This document shows, one piece after another, positions 1 through 5,469 of a DNA stretch of 5,803 bases. Source of the DNA: Bacilli bacterium (GTDB taxonomy: Bacteria > Bacillota_I > Bacilli_A > RFN20 > CAG-826). Made by a program: the position numbers and the translations under genes. The notes under the pieces were generated by a model that did no database searches, was not told the DNA's origin, and worked only from the letters and a program-made list of their open reading frames with translations. The stretch lies in the NCBI GenBank assembly GCA_017531065.1, contig JAFXLR010000089.1, positions 1-5,803 on the forward strand, written 5' to 3'. Each line of letters starts with the position of its first letter. The first letter of the stretch is position 1.

Positions 1-999
1 CATGACGACGGAATTGGTGACTTTCGCGCCTTCTTCGATGACGACGTCACCCGAGATGACGCTATGATCGACTTCGCCAAGGATGATTGAGCCTTGGTTG
101 ATGAGGGAATCTTTGACTTTGGCGGTCTTGCCGATGAATTGAGGGGTGCCGTGGATATCTTCGCTAAGAATCTTATTCTTACCTTGGACGGTGTAGATGT
201 TGATCTCTGGGTCTCCCGAAAGAAGAAGGTCCATGTTCGCCTGATGGAGGGAGGCGATGGTTCCGACGTCTTTCCAGTATCCGTTATATGTATAGGCGAC
301 GAGCTTCTTCTTATTCTTGAGCATCGTTGGGATGATGTTCTTTCCGAAGTCGTGGTCGCTATCTTCGAGGGCGTGGTCCTTGATGAGGTAATCGCGGAGG
401 ACGCTGTAGGTGAAGATATAGATGCCCATTGAGGCGAGGTTGCTCACTGGTTTCTTTGGCTTCTCGACGAACTGGACGATGTTGTCTTCTTTGTCGGTCA
501 CGAGAATGCCAAAGCGGGAAGCCTCTTCCATTGGGACAGGATAGACGCTGATCGTGCAATCCGCGCCTTTGTCGATATGCTTCTTAAGCATCTCGTTATA
601 AGTGCAACTATAAATATGGTCGCCAGAAAGGATAAGGACGTATTCAGGTTTGACTCTTTCAAGCCAATCGAGGTTCTCGTAGATGGCGTCTGCGGTGCCG
701 GCGTACCAGCTTGAACCTTCCTCGGTCTGCTTTGGGGTGAGGACGGACGTGACGCTTCTGACTCCGTTAAGGCCCCACTTCTCGCCGTTTCCGACGTAGG
801 TGTTAAGTTCACTCGACTCATACTGAGTCAAGACGCTGACGGCATTGATGCCGGTATGCGCGCAATTTGAAAGCGGAAAATCGATGATTCTGTACTTACC
901 GCCATAACTGACGGCCGGTTTCGCCACCTTCTTGGTCAACGCCTGAAGACGGGTACCTTTGCCACCAGCGAGAATCATCGCGGCTAGTTTGGTGCTCAT
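1..999 (-). CDS. glgC: Glucose-1-phosphate adenylyltransferase (ADP-glucose pyrophosphorylase), C-terminus cut by window edge
   Basis: Makes ADP-glucose and pyrophosphate from ATP and glucose-1-phosphate, the committed step of bacterial glycogen synthesis in the cytoplasm. My own translation gives 333 residues with no stop through position 1. GlgC is usually about 380-420 residues, so some 50-90 are missing. The N-terminal nucleotidyltransferase domain has the LAGGKGTRL loop (residues 10-18), KPAVSYGGKYRIIDFPLSN (27-45), GTADAIYEN (101-109), the catalytic SGDHIY (125-130, Asp127), the EKP sugar-phosphate motif (179-181, Lys180), SNLASMGIYIF (186-196) and GYWKDVGT (240-247). From about residue 285 hexapeptide repeats begin the left-handed beta-helix domain. 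The start ATG at 999-997 has GGAGGG just upstream. Asp127 and Lys180 favour catalytic GlgC over the GlgD-type subunit. One oddity: the usual K-x-D-Y after SGDHIY reads SCTY. It is transcribed divergently from rpmB; glycogen genes may follow beyond the edge (inference). Confidence 0.93.
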   Translation of the reverse strand, partial: MSTKLAAMILAGGKGTRLQALTKKVAKPAVSYGGKYRIIDFPLSNCAHTGINAVSVLTQYESSELNTYVGNGEKWGLNGVRSVTSVLTPKQTEEGSSWYAGTADAIYENLDWLERVKPEYVLILSGDHIYSCTYNEMLKKHIDKGADCTISVYPVPMEEASRFGILVTDKEDNIVQFVEKPKKPVSNLASMGIYIFTYSVLRDYLIKDHALEDSDHDFGKNIIPTMLKNKKKLVAYTYNGYWKDVGTIASLHQANMDLLLSGDPEINIYTVQGKNKILSEDIHGTPQFIGKTAKVKDSLINQGSIILGEVDHSVISGDVVIEEGAKVTNSVVM

Positions 1000-1004
1000 A
1001 TGTT

Positions 1005-1010
1005 CCCTCC
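1005..1010 (-). promoter_or_regulatory. Ribosome binding site of glgC
   Basis: On the minus strand this reads GGAGGG, five bases before the ATG at 999-997. It is a near-perfect Shine-Dalgarno sequence and fixes the glgC start at MSTKLAAMILAGG, which matches the normal GlgC N-terminus. Confidence 0.85.
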
Positions 1011-1038
1011 GAACATGTTGTTGTTACGAATATATTAA

Positions 1039-1066
1039 CATATATTGTCGGCTCCATGAGGGTGAA
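1039..1066 (-). promoter_or_regulatory. Possible glgC promoter (weak)
   Basis: On the minus strand TTCACC (1066-1061) lies 16 bases before TATATG (1044-1039). Each hexamer matches the sigma-A consensus at four of six positions. The region is AT-rich and about 35 bases upstream of the glgC start, a sensible place for a promoter. Other registers in the same AT-rich stretch (1030-1046) are possible, so the exact boxes are uncertain. Confidence 0.3.
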
Positions 1067-1098
1067 ATACATGAAAATTTCTGAAAAGGAGAAAAAGT

Positions 1099-1127
1099 TT
1101 GCCATACGTTAGTATAGGTGGTATATT
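1099..1127 (+). promoter_or_regulatory. Sigma-A promoter of rpmB with extended -10
   Basis: TTGCCA (1099-1104, five of six matches to TTGACA) is followed after exactly 17 bases by TATATT (1122-1127, five of six to TATAAT). TG at 1119-1120 with one further base gives an extended -10 element. The predicted start of transcription is near 1134, leaving a leader of roughly 29 bases. This is a strong housekeeping-type promoter, as expected for a ribosomal protein gene. Confidence 0.75.
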
Positions 1128-1150
1128 TTAATCCGCGATTTCTCGCAGCA

Positions 1151-1156
1151 GAGGTG
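1151..1156 (+). promoter_or_regulatory. Ribosome binding site of rpmB
   Basis: GAGGTG lies six bases before the ATG at 1163. It decides the start in favour of MSRKCPISGK over the in-frame GTG at 1118, which would lie within or just beside the -10 element and upstream of the predicted transcription start. Confidence 0.8.
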
Positions 1157-1162
1157 AAAACT

Positions 1163-1372
1163 ATGTCAAGAAAATGCCCAATTTCCGGTAAAGGCCCAAT
1201 GAGCGGCAACAACAGATCCCATTCCGTCAGAGCGACCCGTCGTCGTTGGAATGTCAATATCCAGACCTACAAAGTCAACATCAATGGCAAGATGGTCGAA
1301 GTCAAGATGTCCGCTCGCGCTTATCGCACTCTCAACAAGTCGATCAAAGCCAAAGACGAAAAGGCTGAATAG
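1163..1372 (+). CDS. rpmB: 50S ribosomal protein L28
   Basis: Small basic protein of the large ribosomal subunit. The product is 69 residues, within the usual 60-78. The N-terminus MSRKCPISGKGPMSGNNRSH has the family signature (x-K-C-x-x-[ST]-G-K, then SGNNRSHS), followed by ATRRRWNVN and a C-terminal strand region ending in the VKMSARAYRTL block. Only one cysteine is present (Cys5), so the two-CxxC zinc site of the C+ form of L28 is absent; this is the zinc-independent type. It has its own promoter and ribosome binding site and ends at a rho-independent hairpin, so it appears monocistronic. It faces the end of the prkC-rpe operon, the same convergent arrangement as in B. subtilis. Confidence 0.96.
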   Translation: MSRKCPISGKGPMSGNNRSHSVRATRRRWNVNIQTYKVNINGKMVEVKMSARAYRTLNKSIKAKDEKAE

Positions 1373-1395
1373 TTTTTACCGTTTATTGATTATTG

Positions 1396-1425
1396 AAAAA
1401 GGCCCTGCAAAACGGGCCTTTTTTT
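1396..1425. terminator. Bidirectional rho-independent terminator between rpmB and the minus-strand operon
   Basis: AAAAAGGCCC (1396-1405) pairs with GGGCCTTTTT (1414-1423) around an eight-base loop, giving a ten-pair stem with a GC core. Read on the plus strand it is followed by a T run (1419-1425), 24 bases after the rpmB stop. Read on the minus strand it begins 12 bases after the membrane-protein stop and its own run of T (complement of 1400-1396) follows the GC stem. It can therefore end both convergent transcripts. Confidence 0.9.
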
Positions 1426-1434
1426 GTTGTTTTC

Positions 1435-2124
1435 TTACTTAACTATCAGGTAATTGCTGATGGCGGATAAGAGCCAAGAAACGACGAGGAGGAAGATGAT
1501 AATCCACTCGCTGAAGGCAAGGACGAATGGCTTTGGTCTTTTTAAGCTTGTGCCTCCATCTTCATCCACCACTTTCTCTAAATGGGCCCAGTCCTTTAAG
1601 CGGGGGTTAATAAGGATGAAGACCACGGAAAGAGCTAAGACGAATTGGATGATGGAAAGAACTAAGACTGCTGTCTCGCTTTCTCTCCCCTTACTTAAAT
1701 TAAGGAAGATGATGCCGTTCACGCTAGAAAGAAGAACCAAGCCTAAGCCCATCAAATAGAAACGGGTAAGATGAATCTTCTCTCTTCCAGCGCTTAATGT
1801 ATGAATCCTGATGACTAAGAAGATCATCACGACAGTGAGCAAAGCCGAAAGGATAAGTAAACCAATGAGGTCTGGCGATGCGTCATAGAAATTGACGAAC
1901 ATCGATGCGCTCACAAGAACCTCAGAGACAAGGAAAGCGATGAGGACGCTAAAACCACCGAGGTGGTTTCTTTTCTTCTCAAAGGTCTCGTATGGGAAAT
2001 CAGTCAGAAAACTGAACTTCTTCTTATGGGTGACCACAAAGTTCGAAGAAGCAAGGATGAGATACAACAAAAAGATAATGACCGGAAGGACGATTGCTAT
2101 GAGAGACAATTCGACATTAATCAT
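1435..2124 (-). CDS. Six-helix integral membrane protein of unknown function
   Basis: I do not recognise a family. The 229-residue product has about six hydrophobic helices, near residues 6-25, 58-80, 85-107, 121-142, 152-173 and 200-226. A basic, aromatic loop (about 33-54, with HKKK, FPYETFEKKRNH) follows helix 1. A charged loop (about 175-198, with KDWAHLEKVVDEDGG) precedes the last helix. There is no cleavable signal peptide, no obvious transporter signature and no catalytic motif. The positive residues in those two loops suggest they are cytoplasmic (inference). Its ATG overlaps the rpe stop in ATGA, so it is very likely translationally coupled to rpe. It occupies the place usually held by thiN in this cluster, but thiamine pyrophosphokinase is soluble and shares nothing visible with it. 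It is the last gene of the operon and ends at the shared terminator. Confidence 0.85.
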   Translation of the reverse strand: MINVELSLIAIVLPVIIFLLYLILASSNFVVTHKKKFSFLTDFPYETFEKKRNHLGGFSVLIAFLVSEVLVSASMFVNFYDASPDLIGLLILSALLTVVMIFLVIRIHTLSAGREKIHLTRFYLMGLGLVLLSSVNGIIFLNLSKGRESETAVLVLSIIQFVLALSVVFILINPRLKDWAHLEKVVDEDGGTSLKRPKPFVLAFSEWIIIFLLVVSWLLSAISNYLIVK

Positions 2125-2795
2125 TTATTAAGGATTTTAGCGGCCCTGATCTCAGGGGTTTCATCGCCAAAGAGATAAGTTCCGGTGACAAGGATATCGG
2201 CGCCCGCTTTGATGGAAGAAGGGCCAGTTATGTCATTGATTCCGCCATCGACTTGGAGAAGGGCTTTTGAACCATGGGATCTAATCATCGATTTGACATC
2301 GGAGATCCTTTCATAGGTCTCAGGAAGGAATTTCTGTCCGCCCCAACCTGGCTCGACGCACATGACGAGGATGAGGTCGACATCGTTGACGTATGGGAGA
2401 AGAGCGTTCGTTGAAGTATGTGGTTTGATTGCGATGCCAGCATACGCACCACCATCATGGATTTTCTTGATGGTTTCCCTAACGTCTTTCTCGCTTGGGC
2501 AAGCCTCAAGATGGAAGGTGATGATGTTTGAGCCAGCTTTGATGAAATCATCGACCATTTCCCAAGGTTTCTCGATCATGATATGGGTGTCATTAAGCAT
2601 ATTATGCTTATTGTGGACATCTTTGACAAAATCAACGCCGAAAGACTCATTCTTGACGAACTTCCCATCCATGACATCGATGTGGATGAGAGGCGCCCCA
2701 ATCGATTCCGCTCCAGCCATACCTTCCCTGATGTGGAAAGGCGTGCAGGCGAGTAGCGATGGGGAAAGGCATGGGGTTTTGATCACGAGTGCCAT
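2121..2795 (-). CDS. rpe: Ribulose-phosphate 3-epimerase
   Basis: Interconverts D-ribulose 5-phosphate and D-xylulose 5-phosphate in the pentose phosphate pathway, cytoplasmic. The 224 residues match the family length and a complete TIM barrel. Visible motifs: SPSLLA near the N-terminus (Ser11), HIDVMDGKFV (38-47, metal ligands His38 and Asp40), THIMIEKP (70-77, His71), AIKPHTS (122-128), VEPGWGGQKF (147-156), QVDGGIN (181-187, Asp183) and VTGTYLFG (203-210) at the phosphate site. The two Asp and two His metal ligands are all present. The GGQKF and VDGGIN motifs favour Rpe over allulose-6-phosphate epimerase (AlsE). It starts one base after the prkC stop (TAATATG) with no clear Shine-Dalgarno sequence, which suggests translational coupling. 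Its TGA stop overlaps the next ATG. In B. subtilis rsgA lies between prkC and rpe; here nothing does. Confidence 0.95.
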   Translation of the reverse strand: MALVIKTPCLSPSLLACTPFHIREGMAGAESIGAPLIHIDVMDGKFVKNESFGVDFVKDVHNKHNMLNDTHIMIEKPWEMVDDFIKAGSNIITFHLEACPSEKDVRETIKKIHDGGAYAGIAIKPHTSTNALLPYVNDVDLILVMCVEPGWGGQKFLPETYERISDVKSMIRSHGSKALLQVDGGINDITGPSSIKAGADILVTGTYLFGDETPEIRAAKILNK

Positions 2796-2796
2796 A

Positions 2797-3675
2797 TTAC
2801 TTAAAACCGAAGAGTCTTGCTAGAAGCCCCTTCTTCTCCTTGAAATTGTCCTTATCCGCGAAAGCTTTGAGGATGTCCTCACGCATTAAGAATGCGTTGG
2901 CATACCTTTCCTCTGGTCTCTTGCGGCAGGCTTTGACGATGATTTTATCGAGCGACTTCGGGATGGAGGCAAGGTACTTGCTTGGCTCTGGGAAGTGCTT
3001 TTTGATCTGAGCTATGGCGACGTCTTCTGGGGTGGCTCCATCAAATGGGATGGTGCCGGTCAAAATCTCGAAGAAGATGATGCCCATTGAGTAGATGTCG
3101 CTTGCGACATTGGCAGGCTCACCCATGAGAATCTCTGGGGCGCAGTAATAGACAGTGCCGGTGATGGCATCGCCTGAGGTCTTCTCCCCTATTTTGCTCG
3201 AGATTCCAAAGTCGGTGATTTTGACGCTTCCGTCAGGAAGGTAGAAAAGGTTGTCTGGTTTTAAGTCTCTATGAAGGAGTCCATGCTCATGGATGTAGCT
3301 GACGCCTTCGGTGAGCTGAAGCATGACTTGGCAGGCTTCTTGTGGCGAAAGGTTATGGCCGCTGACGAGATTGAGTTTGTCGCGAAGGGTTCTTCCATCG
3401 ACGTATTCGTTGGCCATATATGGTCTTCCATCAACGGTGCCATGACCGAAGACTTTGACGATGTTTGGGTTATTGAGTGATGCGCTAGCGATGCATTCAC
3501 GCTCAAAACGCTCGACGTTCTTAGGGTTGTCCATCATGTCTTCGCGCATGATCTTGAGGGCAACGGTCTTATGAAGAACAACGTCGAAAGCCTCGTAGAC
3601 GTCGGCCATGCCACCATGGGCAATCCTTCCCGTCACGCGGTAACGATTATCTATCTTCTCACCAATCTCAATCAT
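2797..3675 (-). CDS. prkC: Hanks-type Ser/Thr protein kinase, short form without membrane segment or PASTA domains
   Basis: Phosphorylates Ser/Thr residues of target proteins; partner of the phosphatase encoded upstream. The 292 residues carry a complete bacterial kinase domain: P-loop GRIAHGGMADVY (16-27), VALK lysine (Lys41), alpha-C Glu60, HRDLKPDN (135-142), DFG (155-157), an activation loop with several Ser/Thr (159-174), the CAPE motif (178-181) and DIYSMGIIFFE (193-203). All catalytic residues are intact. The protein ends about 20 residues after the kinase fold in a basic, hydrophobic tail, KKGLLARLFGFK (281-292). The transmembrane helix and extracellular PASTA repeats that bring B. 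subtilis PrkC to about 650 residues are missing, so it should be cytoplasmic or only peripherally attached. I chose the ATG at 3675-3673, overlapping the stp end by eight bases, because MIEIGEKIDNRY is the normal kinase start and GGGAG lies ten bases upstream; an upstream ATG at 3729 would add 18 low-value residues. Confidence 0.94.
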   Translation of the reverse strand: MIEIGEKIDNRYRVTGRIAHGGMADVYEAFDVVLHKTVALKIMREDMMDNPKNVERFERECIASASLNNPNIVKVFGHGTVDGRPYMANEYVDGRTLRDKLNLVSGHNLSPQEACQVMLQLTEGVSYIHEHGLLHRDLKPDNLFYLPDGSVKITDFGISSKIGEKTSGDAITGTVYYCAPEILMGEPANVASDIYSMGIIFFEILTGTIPFDGATPEDVAIAQIKKHFPEPSKYLASIPKSLDKIIVKACRKRPEERYANAFLMREDILKAFADKDNFKEKKGLLARLFGFK

Positions 3676-4417
3676 TGCTAATACACTCCCAAAGGGCGAT
3701 GGCGATGTTGTCGCTTCCCCCATTTGCATTTGCGACCGCTATAAGCGAGTCGGCTTTCTGATCGCATCTTTCATCGGTGCTCAGAATATTCGCTATCTCA
3801 TCAAGAGGCACTTGGTTATAGAGCCCATCCGAGCAGCAAAGGATGCTCTCACCTTGATAATCGAATTCATTGAAGGCAAGGCTAAGCGAAGGGAAGATGC
3901 CTAAGGCATTCATGAGGACGTGCCTGTCAGGATGCGACAAGGCTTCTTCTTCGCTGATCTTGCCGGTTGAGAGCAAGAAGTTCACGTAGGTCTGGTCTTC
4001 GGTGAGTTGCTTCAGCTTGTTCTTCTTGATGAGCATGTAGCAACGGCTGTCACCGATGCAGCAGGTATAGAGTCTGTTGTCGGAGATGAGAGCGCACACG
4101 AGGGTGGTTCCCATGCCTTTGGCATCAGGGTTGTTCTCGGCGTATTCATAGATGGCCGCGTTGGCCTTTTTGGCGGCTTTAGTGAACCAACTTCTATTTG
4201 TGGAGGCGAAATGGTGTTTTCTCTTATGGCGGAAGGCATCCACCATGACTTCGATGGCAAGTTGCGAAGCAAGGTCGCCTTTGTTGGCGCCTCCCATGCC
4301 ATCGCAGACGACGAGGAAGACCTCGCCATTGACGTTCATCGCGACCTGGGCTTTGTCATCGTTATGGGTTCTGACCATCCCGATATCCGTTTTGAAAGCG
4401 TACGAACCGTGTCTCAT
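3668..4417 (-). CDS. stp: PP2C-family Ser/Thr protein phosphatase
   Basis: Metal-dependent (Mn/Mg) phosphatase that reverses PrkC-type phosphorylation; also called PrpC. The 249 residues are a complete stand-alone PP2C domain of typical size. Motifs in order: TDIGMVRTHNDD (10-21), VVCDGMGG (36-43, metal-binding Asp39), GMGTTLV (101-107), CIGDSRCYML (120-129), LTEDQTYV (138-145), CCSDGLYNQV (194-203, Asp197) and GGSDNIAIAL (233-242, Asp236). The metal-binding aspartates are present. It starts one base after the rlmN stop (TAAGATG) with AGGAA a few bases upstream, and its TGA overlaps the prkC start, so phosphatase and kinase are probably made together. Gene order rlmN-stp-prkC is the conserved Bacillota arrangement. 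Confidence 0.95.
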   Translation of the reverse strand: MRHGSYAFKTDIGMVRTHNDDKAQVAMNVNGEVFLVVCDGMGGANKGDLASQLAIEVMVDAFRHKRKHHFASTNRSWFTKAAKKANAAIYEYAENNPDAKGMGTTLVCALISDNRLYTCCIGDSRCYMLIKKNKLKQLTEDQTYVNFLLSTGKISEEEALSHPDRHVLMNALGIFPSLSLAFNEFDYQGESILCCSDGLYNQVPLDEIANILSTDERCDQKADSLIAVANANGGSDNIAIALWECISND

Positions 4418-4418
4418 C

Positions 4419-5468
4419 TTAGTTCCTACCCTTCATCACGTATTTGGCGCGAAGTTGGCCACAAGCGGCATCGATGCCTGTACCCCACTCCTTCCGGATG
4501 GTGCAATTGATGCCATGGTTGTTGAGGTAAAGGGAGAAGGCTTTCGTATCTTTATCAAGCGATCTCTCGAATGGTTTTTCTTTGACGGGGTTAAGAGGGA
4601 TGAGGTTAACGTAACAAAGGATGCCACGGAGTCTTTCCGAAAGTTCCTTCGCACATTCGATGGTGTCGTTGACACCTTTGATGAGAATATATTCGAAGGT
4701 GACGCGGCGTCCGCTCTTCTCGATGTATTCCTTAACGGCATCAAGAAGGACATCCATGTTATAGGCTTTTGAAACAGGCATGAGCTCGTTTCTGATTTTG
4801 TCGTTTGGCGCGTGGAGCGAGATAGCAAGGTTAACCTGAATGCCTTCATCTCCATAGCGTTTGATCCCTGGAACAAGGCCACAGGTGCTGACGGTGATGT
4901 GTCTAGCGCCGATTGCAAGTCCTTTTGCTTCGTTCATGATGTGGATGAAGCTAGAGACGTTATCATAGTTGTCAAATGGCTCACCGGTTCCCATGACGAC
5001 GATGTGGGAGACGTTCTCCCCTTCTTCGTAAAGGATTTTGTTCATGACCATGACTTGTCCAGTCATCTCAGCAGCCGAGAGATTCCTTTCTCTCTTGAGT
5101 AAGCCTGAGGCGCAGAAAGCGCAGCCCATTGAGCAGCCGATTTGGGAAGAGACGCAGATGGCGTTGCCATAGTCATAGCGCATAAGCACGCATTCGACTT
5201 TCGCTCCGTCTTCCATTTCGACGAGGAGTTTGATTGTGCCATCAGTTGCCACTTGTTTTGTGAAAATCCTTGGCAAATCTAACGTATATTCCTCTTTCAG
5301 GACATCACGAAAAGATTTGGAGATATCCGTCATGGAATCGAAATCCGTCACTTTTTTGACGTAGATCCATTGGTAAAGCTGAGTGGCGCGATATTTCTTC
5401 TCGCCTCTCGCTAACATCTCCTCCTCAAGGGCTTTGAGCGTATATCCAAAGAGGTTCTTTTTCGGCAT
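4419..5468 (-). CDS. rlmN: Dual-specificity 23S rRNA (A2503-C2) / tRNA (A37-C2) methyltransferase, radical SAM
   Basis: Methylates C2 of A2503 in 23S rRNA and A37 in some tRNAs, using a 4Fe-4S cluster and S-adenosylmethionine. The 349 residues fit the family. The radical-SAM motif CSMGCAFC (Cys112, Cys116, Cys119) binds the cluster. GTGEPFDNYDN (160-170) is the SAM-binding GEP motif. AISLHAPND (215-223), ILIKGVND (261-268) and LIPLNP (289-294) follow. IDAACGQLR (332-340) holds the methyl-carrying Cys336. An accessory N-terminal domain spans roughly residues 1-85. The IDAACGQLR ending supports RlmN rather than the resistance methylase Cfr, though the two are related. I chose the ATG at 5468-5466, one base after the rsmB stop (TAAAATG), since MPKKNLFGYTLKALEEEM is the usual N-terminus. 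An in-frame ATG at 5510 lies inside rsmB, lacks a ribosome binding site and adds an untypical 14 residues. Confidence 0.96.
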   Translation of the reverse strand: MPKKNLFGYTLKALEEEMLARGEKKYRATQLYQWIYVKKVTDFDSMTDISKSFRDVLKEEYTLDLPRIFTKQVATDGTIKLLVEMEDGAKVECVLMRYDYGNAICVSSQIGCSMGCAFCASGLLKRERNLSAAEMTGQVMVMNKILYEEGENVSHIVVMGTGEPFDNYDNVSSFIHIMNEAKGLAIGARHITVSTCGLVPGIKRYGDEGIQVNLAISLHAPNDKIRNELMPVSKAYNMDVLLDAVKEYIEKSGRRVTFEYILIKGVNDTIECAKELSERLRGILCYVNLIPLNPVKEKPFERSLDKDTKAFSLYLNNHGINCTIRKEWGTGIDAACGQLRAKYVMKGRN

Positions 5469-5469
5469 T

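Noticed and set aside
94..432. Plus-strand open frame of 112 codons in the glgC region, and a minus-strand frame at 498-821
   Set aside because: Both are shadows of glgC, whose correct frame is open from 999 to position 1 and gives unmistakable GlgC motifs.
1118..1162. Upstream GTG start (1118) extending L28 by 15 residues
   Set aside because: The GTG falls within or just beside the predicted -10 element and upstream of the transcript start; the ATG at 1163 has a good ribosome binding site and gives the normal L28 N-terminus.
1373..1434. Search for spoVM, which lies between thiN and rpmB in sporulating Bacillus
   Set aside because: Only 62 bases separate the two stops, filled by the terminator; no small open frame fits, so there is no spoVM here.
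2362..2823. Plus-strand open frame of 153 codons opposite rpe
   Set aside because: It is antisense to a complete rpe with all active-site motifs, and there is no start signal.
3668..3670. Possible reading of TGA as Trp, given the Mollicutes-like gene features
   Set aside because: All visible conserved Trp residues use TGG, no gene contains an internal in-frame TGA, and stp and rpe end at TGA exactly where their families end.
3676..3729. Upstream ATG for prkC at 3729
   Set aside because: It would overlap stp by about 60 bases and add residues not typical of the kinase, while the ATG at 3675 has GGGAG at a workable distance and starts directly before the kinase fold.
4007..4510. Plus-strand open frame of 167 codons opposite stp
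   Set aside because: It is fully antisense to stp and the rlmN end and its translation has no family motif.
4152..4772. Open frame of about 206 codons on the plus strand opposite rlmN and stp
   Set aside because: It lies antisense across two well-supported genes, has no ribosome binding site or recognisable protein features, and is explained by the codon bias of the real genes.
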